Assembly: GCF_001611795.1 (NCBI RefSeq)
Contig: NZ_CP015098.1
Span: 1,302,001-1,366,000 of the forward strand
Origin: Streptomyces qaidamensis
GTDB taxonomy: Bacteria; Actinomycetota; Actinomycetes; Streptomycetales; Streptomycetaceae
Length of the DNA: 64,000 nt
Reading direction: 5' to 3'
Of this stretch, positions 26,511-35,569 are shown in pieces. The position numbers and the translations under genes were made by a program. The notes under the pieces were generated by a model that did not search any database, was not told where the DNA came from, and saw nothing but the letters and a program-made list of their open reading frames with translations. Position 1 is the first letter of the stretch; the number at the start of each line of letters is the position of its first letter.

Positions 26511-29474
26511 GTGCCGCAGAGACAGTCGTTCCCGTCCGTGACCCGCAAGTCCTTCTTACGGGGGATGGCAGCCGCAGGCGCCGCTCCCCTGCTTCCCGTC
26601 ACCGCCGCCGAGGCCGCCCCCTCGGTCCGCCGCCCCGACTTCCCCCTGCTCCGGGACGGCACCGCCGTGGACGTGTTCGTGGACGCGGCGGACGACCCCG
26701 CCGTCATCCGCGCGGCCGGTGACCTCCAGGCCGACGTGGAGCGCGTCGGCGGCGTGCGGCCACGGCTCCTGCACACCGTGCCACCGCGCGCCGAACTCCT
26801 CGTCGTGGTGGGGACGATCGGCGCGAGCCCGGTGATCGACCGCCTCATCGCACAGCGGCGCCTGGACGTCTCCCGGGTGAAGGGCCGCTGGGAGGCGTCC
26901 GTCACCCAGGTCGTGGACAGCCCGCTGCCCGGTGTGGGGCGCGCCCTGGTCATCGCCGGAAGCGACCGCCGCGGCACGGTCTACGGCGTGTACGACACCT
27001 CTGAACGCATCGGCGTATCGCCCTGGTACTGGTGGGCCGACGTCCCCGTGGTCCGCCGCGACACGGTGACGGTCCCGGCGGGCCCCTTCGTCCGCCGGGA
27101 GCCCGCCGTCCGCTACCGGGGCGTCTTCATCAACGACGAGCAGAACCTCACCACCTGGTCCCGCCGCACCCAGGAGCCGGACAAGAACATCGGCCCGAAG
27201 ACCTACGAGCGGGTCTTCGAGCTGCTGCTCCGCCTCAAGGCCAACTACCTCTGGCCCGCGATGCACCCCTACTCCGACTTCTTCAACAAGCACCGTGAGA
27301 ACCCCGAACTGGCCGAGCGCTACGGCATCGTGGTCGGCTCCAGCCACCCCGAGGCCATGCTGCGCAACGGCGTGCACGAGTGGCAGCCGTGGGCCGAGGA
27401 GCACCGCAACCCCGACGGCACCCTGCCGGTCTACGACTACACGGTGAACCCGGCCGTCATCTCCGACTACTGGCGGGCCCGGGCCCGCCAGAACGCCGGC
27501 TACGAGAGCAGCTGGACGATCGGCATGCGCGGTCTGCACGACTCCGCGCTGGAGACGAAGCACGCCACCACCGTCCCGGAGAAGGTCGCGGTGATGAACG
27601 ACATCATCGCCGACCAGCGCCGCATCCTGGCCGAGGAGGTGGGCCCGGCGGCCGAGCCGCAGATCTTCATCCCGTACAAGGAGGTCCTGGAGCTGTACAA
27701 CGCGGGCGTCGAGGTCCCTGACGACGTCACGCTGATCTGGCCGGACGACAACCACGGCAACATGCGCCAGCTCCCGGACGAGTCCGAGCGCCGCCGCCCC
27801 GGCGGCAACGGCATCTACTACCACCTCTCCTACTGGGGGCGCCCGCGGAGCTACCTGTGGCTGGACACCACCCAGCTGGGCAAGGTGTGGCAGGAGCTGC
27901 GCCGGGTCCACGAGCACCAAGCGGACCGCATGTGGATCTTCAACGTGGGGGACATCAAGTCGATCGAGACGGGGCTGTCCTTCTGCCTGGACATGGCCTG
28001 GGACGTGGACCGCTGGGGCCCCGGCGATGTCGAGGACTTCCTCGTGGAGTGGGCCGGGCGCCAGTTCGGCCGGAGGTACGGCTCGGAGATCGCCGCGATC
28101 CGCACCGAGTACTACCGCCTGGCGGCGCAGCGGCGCCCGGAGTTCATCGACAAGGCGGTCTTCTCGACGGTGCACCACGGCGACGAGGCGGGCGGGCGCA
28201 TGACGGACTACGAGCAGTTGCTGGACCGTGTGCGACGGCTGGGCGCGAAACTGCCCGAGGGCTACCGGGACGCCTACTTCCAGCTGGTCGAATACCCCGT
28301 CCACGGCGCGTACCTGATGAACCTGAAGTACTACTGGGCGGACCGCAACGCGCTCGCCGTCCGGCAGGGCCGCGGCGCCGGCACGAACCGTTTCGCGGAC
28401 CTCGCCGAGGCGGCACACGCCGAGGAGCAGGCGATCACCCGTCGCTACAACACCCAGATCGCGGGCGGAAAGTGGGACGGGATCGTCAACCCCTACCCCT
28501 CCGAGATCCCGAAGGCGCCGGGCCGCCCGGCCGTGACCAGGATCCCCCGGCAGGAGACGTCGGGCCTGGAAGTGGCCGCCGAGGGCAACGAGACGGGCGC
28601 CGGCCGCCCGCTGTCGTTCTCCTCCTACACCCGGGACCGCCGTTTCGTGGACGTGTTCAACACCGGTTTCCTGCCGCTGGAGTGGCGGGCCGAGCCGAGC
28701 GCCCCGTGGATCCGGCTGAGCACGACGGGAGGAGAACTCACCGACCAGGTACGGGTGTGGGCCGAGATCGACTGGCCGCGCGTGCCGCAGGGCACGCACC
28801 GTCCGACGCTGACCTTCACCGGTGCGGGCCGGAGCCTCGAGGTGCCGCTGCTCGTGGTCGACGACGGGGAGCGGGCCCGGCGGCGGGCCCGCGGCTTCGT
28901 CGAGGCCCACGGCCATGTGTCGATCGACGCCGCGCACTTCGACCGCGAGGTGCCGCGCGGCGGGGCGCGCTGGCGGACCGTGCGCGGGCTGGGCCGCCGT
29001 ACGGCCGCAGTCGAGGCGGTCCCGACGACGGCCCCGTCGATCACCGAGGACCTCACCGTCCGGTCTCCGGAGCTGCGGTACCGCATCCGCTTGACCACGG
29101 CCGGCACGTTCCCGGTGACGGTGTTCCGGCTGCCCTCCCTCGACGAACGCGGCAAACGGCGCGTCGCGGTCGCCCTCGACGACCAGCCCCCGACGGTCCT
29201 GTCGGGTCAGGCGATCGCCACCGGCAACCGGGGCGACGCCTGGGCCCGCAACGTGGAGGAGGGCGTCGAGAAGCTGACGGCCCGGGTGACCGTCGCGGAG
29301 CCCGGTGAGCATGTGCTGAGGGTGTTCATGGTGGATCCGGGGATGGCGGTGGACCAGATCGTGATCGACACGGGTGGTCTGCCCGCGAGCCATCTCGCGC
29401 CTCCGGAGAGCTACCACCGCGTCTTCAACCCCGACCCCGCCCTCGCACCGGGCGTGGCGGCACAGGACCGATAA
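26511..29474 (+). CDS. Secreted GH115 alpha-glucuronidase
   Basis: GTG 26511 with GGAAAGG eight bases upstream gives 987 residues. The N-terminus TRKSFLRGMAAAGAAPLL resembles a Tat signal with RK in place of RR. The chain matches GH115: an N-terminal alpha/beta domain (VIAGSDRRGTVYGVYDTSERIGVSPWYWW region, shown as GSDRRGTVYGVYD), a TIM barrel with RGVFINDEQNLTTW, LRLKANYLWPAMHPY, YDYTVNPAVISDYW and WPDDNHGNMRQLP, then helical and two beta C-terminal domains. GH115 removes 4-O-methyl-glucuronic acid from internal xylan positions and is dimeric in known structures. Together with GH43 and CE2 it fits xylan debranching. Confidence 0.92.
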   Translation: MPQRQSFPSVTRKSFLRGMAAAGAAPLLPVTAAEAAPSVRRPDFPLLRDGTAVDVFVDAADDPAVIRAAGDLQADVERVGGVRPRLLHTVPPRAELLVVVGTIGASPVIDRLIAQRRLDVSRVKGRWEASVTQVVDSPLPGVGRALVIAGSDRRGTVYGVYDTSERIGVSPWYWWADVPVVRRDTVTVPAGPFVRREPAVRYRGVFINDEQNLTTWSRRTQEPDKNIGPKTYERVFELLLRLKANYLWPAMHPYSDFFNKHRENPELAERYGIVVGSSHPEAMLRNGVHEWQPWAEEHRNPDGTLPVYDYTVNPAVISDYWRARARQNAGYESSWTIGMRGLHDSALETKHATTVPEKVAVMNDIIADQRRILAEEVGPAAEPQIFIPYKEVLELYNAGVEVPDDVTLIWPDDNHGNMRQLPDESERRRPGGNGIYYHLSYWGRPRSYLWLDTTQLGKVWQELRRVHEHQADRMWIFNVGDIKSIETGLSFCLDMAWDVDRWGPGDVEDFLVEWAGRQFGRRYGSEIAAIRTEYYRLAAQRRPEFIDKAVFSTVHHGDEAGGRMTDYEQLLDRVRRLGAKLPEGYRDAYFQLVEYPVHGAYLMNLKYYWADRNALAVRQGRGAGTNRFADLAEAAHAEEQAITRRYNTQIAGGKWDGIVNPYPSEIPKAPGRPAVTRIPRQETSGLEVAAEGNETGAGRPLSFSSYTRDRRFVDVFNTGFLPLEWRAEPSAPWIRLSTTGGELTDQVRVWAEIDWPRVPQGTHRPTLTFTGAGRSLEVPLLVVDDGERARRRARGFVEAHGHVSIDAAHFDREVPRGGARWRTVRGLGRRTAAVEAVPTTAPSITEDLTVRSPELRYRIRLTTAGTFPVTVFRLPSLDERGKRRVAVALDDQPPTVLSGQAIATGNRGDAWARNVEEGVEKLTARVTVAEPGEHVLRVFMVDPGMAVDQIVIDTGGLPASHLAPPESYHRVFNPDPALAPGVAAQDR

Positions 29475-29784
29475 GCCGGTCGTCGGCAGTCGTCTGGCCG
29501 GCCTCGGACCGCAATTTCATGTCCATGCCAGACGCCTGCCCGATGCCGCGTTCTTCAGGAGCACTGACGGGAACACGGTCTTCTGCGTGCACGGTAAAAC
29601 AATAGAAAACTGACCCCATGCAGCAACCGTGATTCGCCGAACACCCCTCCGTGCATCCGTGCGCCCCTACGGAGAAAGGATTCGGCGAGCCGCAGGCAGA
29701 TTCCACTGGGCAGGACATGAGGCGAGCGTCAATTCGGTGCGACCGCATCAGAATTCCGTGTGCCAACTGAGGCAGGTGGTTTCG
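29475..29784. other. Gene-free leader of the P450-terpene synthase operon
   Basis: These 310 bases hold no supportable gene. There is an A+T-rich tract at 29594-29611 that suits a promoter. A nested inverted repeat follows: outer arms 29634-29641 and 29681-29688 (8 of 8), inner arms 29647-29652 and 29669-29674 (6 of 6). If transcription starts near the A+T tract, this folds in a long 5' leader. I see no U-rich terminator for the GH115 gene. Confidence 0.5.
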
Positions 29785-31269
29785 ATGATCGGCTCCGTTT
29801 CCGGGCCAGCCCGGGATTGGACAGTGGGCACTGCTCCAGGCATATTCCCATTCATCGGCCACGGTATCGACTTGGCCCGTCGACCGCTGGCCTTTCTGAA
29901 TTCTCTGCCCGAACACGGGGATCTGGTCGAGATACGCCTGGGTCCGCAGCGTGCCTGGATGGCGTGTCACCCGGACCTGGTCCACCAGGTGCTCATGGAC
30001 CCGCGCACCTTCGACAAGGGCGGCCCGCTCTACGACAGGTTACGGACGCTGCTGGGGGACGGCGTCGGCACCTGCCGCCATCAGGATCACCGGCGCCAGC
30101 GCAGGCTGCTCCAGCCCGAGTTCCGCAAGGCCCGCGTCGCCGACCACGTGCGCCTGGTGGGCGAGGAAGTGGAGTCGGTGTGCCACGCGTGGCGGGCCAG
30201 GCAAGCGGTCGACATCAGCGCGACCATGCTGGACCTGTCCACACGCGTGGTCAGCCGCGTCCTCTTCTCCGACTCGCTCGGCACCGCGACGGCCGCCGAG
30301 ATGCGCAGGTGCCTGGCCACCGTGGTCCGCGGCATGTTCGTCCGGACCGTGATGCCGGTCGACGCCCTGTTCCGTGTTCCCACGTCGGCGAACCGGCGCT
30401 ACCGGCATGCTTCCGACCGCCTGCGCGCGATCGTCGACGCGGCCATCGCCAGGCGTCGGCGAAACTCTCCCCACGACAATCGCGACGACCTGCTCGGGAC
30501 CCTGCTGGCGGCCACGCGGGCCGACGGCGGCGGAACGCCGATCACCGACCGGGAAGTCCACGGCCAGGTGATGACTCTCATGTTCGCCGGCGCCGAGAGC
30601 ACCGCGCTGTGCCTCTCCTCCGCCCTGGAGCTCCTGGGGCGGCATCCCGAGGAGGAACGCCGCCTGCACTCCGAAGTCGACGCCGTGCTCGCGTCAGGGC
30701 AGCCGCCCGGCTCCGACGAACTGCCACGCCTCGTCCGCACCCGCTGCATCCTCACCGAGACCCTTCGCCACCGCCCGCCCGGCTGGCTCTTCACCCGCGT
30801 CACCACTCAGGAGACGGAACTCGCCGGATACCGTCTGCCGAAGGGCGCCACCGTCATGTTCAGCCCCTACCTCCTGCACCACGACCCCACCCTGTTCCCC
30901 GATCCCGATCGCTTCCTCCCCGACCGCTGGCTGCCCGGCCAGGCCGTCGCGGTTCCGCCCGGGGCGATGATTCCGTTCGGTGCGGGCAGCCGGAAATGCA
31001 TCGGAGAGACACTCGCCCTGACGGAGGCCACGGTGGCCGTCGCGTTCATCGCCCGCCACTGGCGGCTGCGTCATCTGCCCGGCCACACCGAACGCCTGCA
31101 CCCCGCGGCGTCGTTGGGGCCGAGGGGACTGGTGATGGTCAGCGAACCGCGAGCGGGGCGGCCGGTGGGCACACCGCCTCGGGCGGACTCCCGCGTTCCC
31201 GGGACAACAGCCGTACCCGTCGTCCACGACTCCCGAACGGCAGGTGGCAACGATGTCCGCGACGCATGA
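29785..31269 (+). CDS. Cytochrome P450 coupled to a terpene synthase, with a TTA codon
   Basis: ATG 29785 with AGGTGG five bases before gives 494 residues. It has all P450 marks: I-helix FAGAESTALCL (about residues 268-278), ExxR as ETLR, and the heme loop PFGAGSRKCIGE with the axial Cys. The N-terminal APGIFPFIGHGIDLARRPL and overall layout resemble CYP170-like and other terpene-cluster P450s, which oxidise the hydrocarbon made by the adjacent cyclase. The gene overlaps the terpene synthase by 17 bases, so their translation is linked. Codon 30040-30042 is TTA, so bldA is probably needed. There is no membrane segment. Redox partners are not encoded nearby. Confidence 0.92.
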   Translation: MIGSVSGPARDWTVGTAPGIFPFIGHGIDLARRPLAFLNSLPEHGDLVEIRLGPQRAWMACHPDLVHQVLMDPRTFDKGGPLYDRLRTLLGDGVGTCRHQDHRRQRRLLQPEFRKARVADHVRLVGEEVESVCHAWRARQAVDISATMLDLSTRVVSRVLFSDSLGTATAAEMRRCLATVVRGMFVRTVMPVDALFRVPTSANRRYRHASDRLRAIVDAAIARRRRNSPHDNRDDLLGTLLAATRADGGGTPITDREVHGQVMTLMFAGAESTALCLSSALELLGRHPEEERRLHSEVDAVLASGQPPGSDELPRLVRTRCILTETLRHRPPGWLFTRVTTQETELAGYRLPKGATVMFSPYLLHHDPTLFPDPDRFLPDRWLPGQAVAVPPGAMIPFGAGSRKCIGETLALTEATVAVAFIARHWRLRHLPGHTERLHPAASLGPRGLVMVSEPRAGRPVGTPPRADSRVPGTTAVPVVHDSRTAGGNDVRDA

Positions 31270-32260
31270 GGAAGTCACGCTCGCCGCGCAGGACGGAATA
31301 CAGGTCGTCGATCTGAGGGAAATGATCGACGCGAACCTCTACATGCCCTTCCCCTTCCAGCGCAGTCCCCACGCGTCCGCAGCGGCGGCGGGCGTCGAGG
31401 AATGGCTGAGCACGTGGGGGCTGACCGACAACCCGGCGGTGGCGGCCATGATCTCCTGTACACGCCCCGCCGAACTCGCGGCCTGCAACAGTCCGACCAT
31501 GGACCCCGGGCTCCTCCAGATCGTGGCCAACCAGATCGCCTACCAGTTCATCTACGACGACCGCGCGGAGGACGTCGGCCGGCACACGCCGGGCCGGCTG
31601 CTGCCCATGCTGTGCGAGAGCATCGCCATCCTGCGGGACGACCAACCACCCACCACCCCGCTCGGGGCGGCCCTGGCCGACCTCCATCGACAGGTACGCG
31701 AGCGGTGCACACCCGCTCAGGCCGCACGGTGGGCCTGGAACAGCCGTGAGTACGTCCACGGCCTGCTGTACGAAGCGGTGGCCCAGAACCATCCCGCCCC
31801 GGTGGGAAGCGGGCTGTGCCGGTCCGTACGCTCCCTCATCGCGGGCGTCGAGCCGTTCTACCCGCTGTGCGAGGCCGCGCAGCCGTGCGAACTGACCCCG
31901 GAGGAGATCCATCACCCTGTCATGCGGCGCCTGAGCCGGCTGTCGGCCGACGCGGCGGTGTGGATACCCGACCTCTTCTCCGCGGTGAAGGAACAGCGGG
32001 CGGGCGGCCTGATCAACCTCGCCCTCGCCTACCAGCGGACACACCGGTGCTCTTTGCCGACGGCCGTCGCACTCGCCACACGGCACATCAACAGCACGAT
32101 CCGCGAGTTCGAGCGGCTCTACGGTGAGTTCAGGCCGGAGTTGACCCCGTCCGGAGCCGGCTATGTGGAGGGCATGGCCGGCTGGATCCGCGGTTGCTAC
32201 TTCTGGTCCCGCACCGTGCCCCGGTACGCGGACGCGTTGGCGGCACCGCCCGTGCTCTGA
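31253..32260 (+). CDS. Class I terpene synthase with an altered NSE motif
   Basis: ATG 31253 has the same AGGTGG site as the P450 and lies inside its end (335 residues). The fold shows the Asp-rich motif DDRAED (D102, D103, E106), the pyrophosphate-sensor Arg at 193, exactly 46 residues before the NSE site, and the C-terminal PRYA (RY pair). The NSE motif, normally NDLxSxxKE, reads PDLFSAVKE, so the first metal ligand Asn is Pro239, while S243 and E247 remain. Known bacterial enzymes cyclise geranyl or farnesyl diphosphate with three magnesium ions. This change should weaken one magnesium site or indicate a different chemistry. The product is unknown, but mono- or sesquiterpene is most likely from the length. 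Confidence 0.88.
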   Translation: MSATHEEVTLAAQDGIQVVDLREMIDANLYMPFPFQRSPHASAAAAGVEEWLSTWGLTDNPAVAAMISCTRPAELAACNSPTMDPGLLQIVANQIAYQFIYDDRAEDVGRHTPGRLLPMLCESIAILRDDQPPTTPLGAALADLHRQVRERCTPAQAARWAWNSREYVHGLLYEAVAQNHPAPVGSGLCRSVRSLIAGVEPFYPLCEAAQPCELTPEEIHHPVMRRLSRLSADAAVWIPDLFSAVKEQRAGGLINLALAYQRTHRCSLPTAVALATRHINSTIREFERLYGEFRPELTPSGAGYVEGMAGWIRGCYFWSRTVPRYADALAAPPVL

Positions 32261-32277
32261 TCCGCTGCCCGACCGGT

Positions 32278-32314
32278 CGTTTCCACCACAGGGGTCCCGA
32301 GAGGGGCGGAAACG
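32278..32314 (+). terminator. Weak hairpin after the terpene synthase
   Basis: CGTTTCC (32278-32284) pairs with GGAAACG (32308-32314) over a 23-base loop, 18 bases past the stop. It may end the P450-terpene transcript, but the stem is short. Confidence 0.35.
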
Positions 32315-32467
32315 CAGCAGACTACCCGAAAGGCTGAGGCTCGAACCGCTCCTGCGGGAAATTCACCCGCTCCGCCTACCTCCACTTCCGACCCGGCCAA
32401 GGGGCGTGCACCAAGGCGTACGCTCGCCCCGTCCGGCGGGGAGCAACAACAGGAAGCGGTAGACCAC

Positions 32468-35371
32468 ATGGCCCATGGGCTGCGGCAATCGATCAACGAA
32501 CACCGGCCACTACTCGAACGTGACGAGGAACTCCGAGCCGGCGAGCACGCGTTGGCGCGGCTCCGCGACACGGTCGACGGCGTGCCCCAGGTACCGCGCG
32601 GCGGGTTCCTCGCTTTCACCGGTGAGGCCGGGCTGGGCAAGACGACACTCATCGCGGCGGTCCGGGCCCGCGCCGCCGCCCTCGGGTTCACCGTGTTCTC
32701 CGGCAAGGGCGGCGAGAACGAGCAGGGGATGGCGTTCCGTGTCGTCCGCCAGGCCATGCAGCCCATCCTGGCCAGGATGAGCGAGACGGAGCGCCGGGCC
32801 TTCCTGAGCAGCTGGTACGACATCGTCGGCGCCGCGCTCGGTCTCGAGGCGACGGACCCCGCCCGGGTCCCGGACCCTACCGGAGTACGCGACGGCCTCG
32901 ACTGGGTCATGACGCGCCTCACGATGTTGAACTCGCCTGTCGTGCTGCTCCTGGACGACCTGCACTGGGCCGATGCCGAATCCCTCGACTGGCTCGCCTC
33001 CTTCGCGCCCCGGGTCGCGAACCTCCCGCTGCTGATCGTCGTCGGCTACCGGCCCGACGAACTTCCGTCCGACGCGACCTCTTTCCGCATGCTCGTCGAG
33101 CGCCACGAGCAGCGCCCGCACGTGCTGTCTCCGCTCGGCGAGGCCGGTGTGGCGCGGATCATCAGGGACGAAGTGGGTGAGGAAGCCGAGGACGAGTTCT
33201 GCGGCGCGTGCTGGACGGTCACCAACGGAAGCCCCTTCGAGGTCGTCGAACTGGCCATCCGGCTCCGTGAACGGAAGGTGAGGGGCACCCGGGAGGAGTT
33301 GCCCGTGATGCGGGACCTCGCCGCCGCGGTCAAGGGCCCCGGCCTGATCGAGCGCCTCAAACGCCTCGGCCCGGGCACCGTCCGCTTCGCGTGGGCCGGC
33401 GCCGTCCTGGGTGGGCCCTTCTCACCGGAGGACGCCGCCGACCTCGCGGTGGTCGGCAGAGAGGAGGCCTTCGAGGCGGCCGAGAAGCTGCGCGTCCGCC
33501 GCATCCTCGCGGACGCCGACGAGCCCGCGGGCAACCTGGAGTTCGTCCACCCGCAGATCGCCACGACGATCTACCGCGACATCCCACCGGCCCTGCGCGT
33601 CGGCATGCACAACGCGGCCGCCCATGCCGCCCAGGCGGTCGGGGCCGACCCCACTGTCGCCGCCCGGCACCTGCTGGAGGTTCCCTGCGACGGCCGGCCC
33701 GAGGCGGTCGCGTGCCTGCGCGCCGCCGCGCGTGAGTACCTGCGCGCCGGAGCCCCGGAGGCCGCCCGACGCGTGCTGACCCGGGCGCTGCGGGAACCGC
33801 CCCCTGCCGAGGACCGCGCCGCCCTTCTCCACGAGCTGGCCTGCTCCACTTTCCTGATCGAGCCCACGGCCACGGTCAGCCATCTCCGGGAGGCGCTGAC
33901 GGAAGCGGGAATCGATCCCGACCTGCGCGCCGCCATCGTCTACCGGCTGACCCAGGCGCTGGCCCACACCGACCGGATGACCGAGGCCGCGACCGTGGCC
34001 GCCGACGAGGCACGGCGCGCCACCAACGCGCGCGTCAAACTGCGCATGCAGGCCGATCACTTCGTATGGAGCGCGTTCCGCGCCGACGAGCCCGACTCGT
34101 CCGCCCGCTCGCGGCGGCTGGCGCGGCTGGCCGACAAGCTTCCCGGCCGCAGTCTGGAGGAGCGCTACATCCTCGGACTGCGGGCGTGGGACGCCCTCGT
34201 GCGCGGCGAGCCGCGGCAGACCGCCCTCGGGTATGCCGAGGAGGCCCTGCGCGGCGGGATGAGCTGGACCGACGAGAACCGCGGCTTCGAGGTGCCCGCG
34301 GCGGTCGCCCTGCTGTTCATGTACTGCGACCAGCCGCGGCGGGCCGAAGAGCTCTTCGCCGAAGGCATGGCCGAGTGCGAGCACATGGGGTGGCGCGGCT
34401 CCCATCTGGCGCAGGGCCAGACGCTCCTGGGCTATATCCGCTACCGCCGCGGTTTCCTGCCCGAAGCGGAAGAGCTCGTCCGGGCGGGGCTGCACACCGC
34501 CGAGCGCGTCGAAGGAGCGGTGCCCGCCCAGTGGTTCGCCATCGGCATTCTCATCCAGACCCTGCTGGCCCGGGGGCGGACCGGTGACGCGCGCCGGCTC
34601 GCCGACAGCTACCACTACGGCGACGTGGTCCCCAACGCCGTCATCTTCCCCGATCCCCGCACGGTGTACGCCGACCTGCTCCTGGCGGAGGGGCGACTCG
34701 CCCAGGCGGCGCGGCTGTTGTCCAAGGTCGGGGACTGGCTGGAGGGGCGCGACTGGCGCAACCCCGCGTGGTGCCCCTGGCAGCTGGGACTGGCCTCGGC
34801 CCTTGCCCGCACCGCCCCTGACGAGGCGGCCCGCCATGCCCAGGACGCCGTCAAGCGCGCCCGGGACTTCGGCGCGGCGTCCGCGATCGGCCAGGCGCTG
34901 CACGTCCAGGCGGAGGTGACGGGCGGGCAGGCCGCACTCGATCTGCACACGCAGGCCGTGGACCACCTGGAGCGGTCGCCCGCCGCGTACGAACTGGCCC
35001 GTGCCCTGGTGGGCCACGGCGCCGCTCTGGCCCGCAACGGTCATCTGCACGACGCCGCCGACCGGCTCTACCAGGGCCTGGAAGGTGCGGTGCACTGTGG
35101 CGCCGAGGGCCTGGCCGCCCGCGCCAGGCGGGAGCTCTCCGCGGCGGGACTGCGTCCGCTGCCCCTGCGTTACGCGCAGACGGACATGCTGACGGCCCAG
35201 GAGCGCAGGGCCGCCGAGATGACGGCCCTGGGCCACCCGGTATCGGTGGTGGCGAAGGACCTGCGGCTCACCGAGCAGGGCGTACGGCAACTGCTGTCCG
35301 CCGTGTACCGAAAACTCGGCACGGACGCATCCGGCCTCCCCGACGCCCTGTCGAACCATCCCCGACGGTGA
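32468..35371 (+). CDS. LAL-type giant LuxR regulator (AAA ATPase + TPR + LuxR HTH)
   Basis: This protein has 967 residues. The N-terminal AAA/NACHT-like ATPase has Walker A GEAGLGKTTL (about 53-62) and Walker B VVLLLDDLHWAD (about 158-169). A long helical TPR-like middle follows. The C-terminal helix-turn-helix LTAQERRAAEMTALGHPVSVVAKDL with VRQLLSAVYRKLG closes it. LAL proteins are pathway activators of Streptomyces secondary metabolism that bind ATP and an unknown effector. It sits 207 bases after the terpene synthase in the same direction and most likely controls that operon. The recognition helix (LTEQGVRQLLSAV) departs from the usual S/TxxTVxxHL. Confidence 0.9.
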   Translation: MAHGLRQSINEHRPLLERDEELRAGEHALARLRDTVDGVPQVPRGGFLAFTGEAGLGKTTLIAAVRARAAALGFTVFSGKGGENEQGMAFRVVRQAMQPILARMSETERRAFLSSWYDIVGAALGLEATDPARVPDPTGVRDGLDWVMTRLTMLNSPVVLLLDDLHWADAESLDWLASFAPRVANLPLLIVVGYRPDELPSDATSFRMLVERHEQRPHVLSPLGEAGVARIIRDEVGEEAEDEFCGACWTVTNGSPFEVVELAIRLRERKVRGTREELPVMRDLAAAVKGPGLIERLKRLGPGTVRFAWAGAVLGGPFSPEDAADLAVVGREEAFEAAEKLRVRRILADADEPAGNLEFVHPQIATTIYRDIPPALRVGMHNAAAHAAQAVGADPTVAARHLLEVPCDGRPEAVACLRAAAREYLRAGAPEAARRVLTRALREPPPAEDRAALLHELACSTFLIEPTATVSHLREALTEAGIDPDLRAAIVYRLTQALAHTDRMTEAATVAADEARRATNARVKLRMQADHFVWSAFRADEPDSSARSRRLARLADKLPGRSLEERYILGLRAWDALVRGEPRQTALGYAEEALRGGMSWTDENRGFEVPAAVALLFMYCDQPRRAEELFAEGMAECEHMGWRGSHLAQGQTLLGYIRYRRGFLPEAEELVRAGLHTAERVEGAVPAQWFAIGILIQTLLARGRTGDARRLADSYHYGDVVPNAVIFPDPRTVYADLLLAEGRLAQAARLLSKVGDWLEGRDWRNPAWCPWQLGLASALARTAPDEAARHAQDAVKRARDFGAASAIGQALHVQAEVTGGQAALDLHTQAVDHLERSPAAYELARALVGHGAALARNGHLHDAADRLYQGLEGAVHCGAEGLAARARRELSAAGLRPLPLRYAQTDMLTAQERRAAEMTALGHPVSVVAKDLRLTEQGVRQLLSAVYRKLGTDASGLPDALSNHPRR

Positions 35372-35372
35372 C

Positions 35373-35388
35373 GGCCGGGAGCCCGGCC
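35373..35388 (+). terminator. Short hairpin after the LAL regulator
   Basis: GGCCGG (35373-35378) and CCGGCC (35383-35388) close a GAGC loop two bases after the stop. It is a probable factor-independent terminator, though without a U-tract. Confidence 0.5.
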
Positions 35389-35530
35389 ACCCACCCAGGC
35401 TGGCAGCCATGGGGGTTCGCGGCGTCACCCGGCCGTGCGGCGATCGGAGCACGCAGCGGCCCTCCCCCTTCCATACCGTCCGCTGTCTTGACGCTGAACC
35501 GTTTCACTGCTTCCCTCGAAAGGCTGCCGA

Positions 35531-35544
35531 TGGGAGCGCTCCCA
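35531..35544. promoter_or_regulatory. Perfect CebR operator (cellulose-utilisation repressor box)
   Basis: TGGGAGCGCTCCCA is a perfect 14-base palindrome identical to the published CebR-box consensus of Streptomyces, bound by the LacI-family repressor CebR and released by cellobiose/cellotriose. It ends 25 bases before the start of the CE2 esterase gene. A TTGACG (35488-35493) with a weak TTCCCT 17 bases on could be its promoter. Confidence 0.88.
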
Positions 35545-35569
35545 CCCCACCCCACGTGAAGGGAACCCC

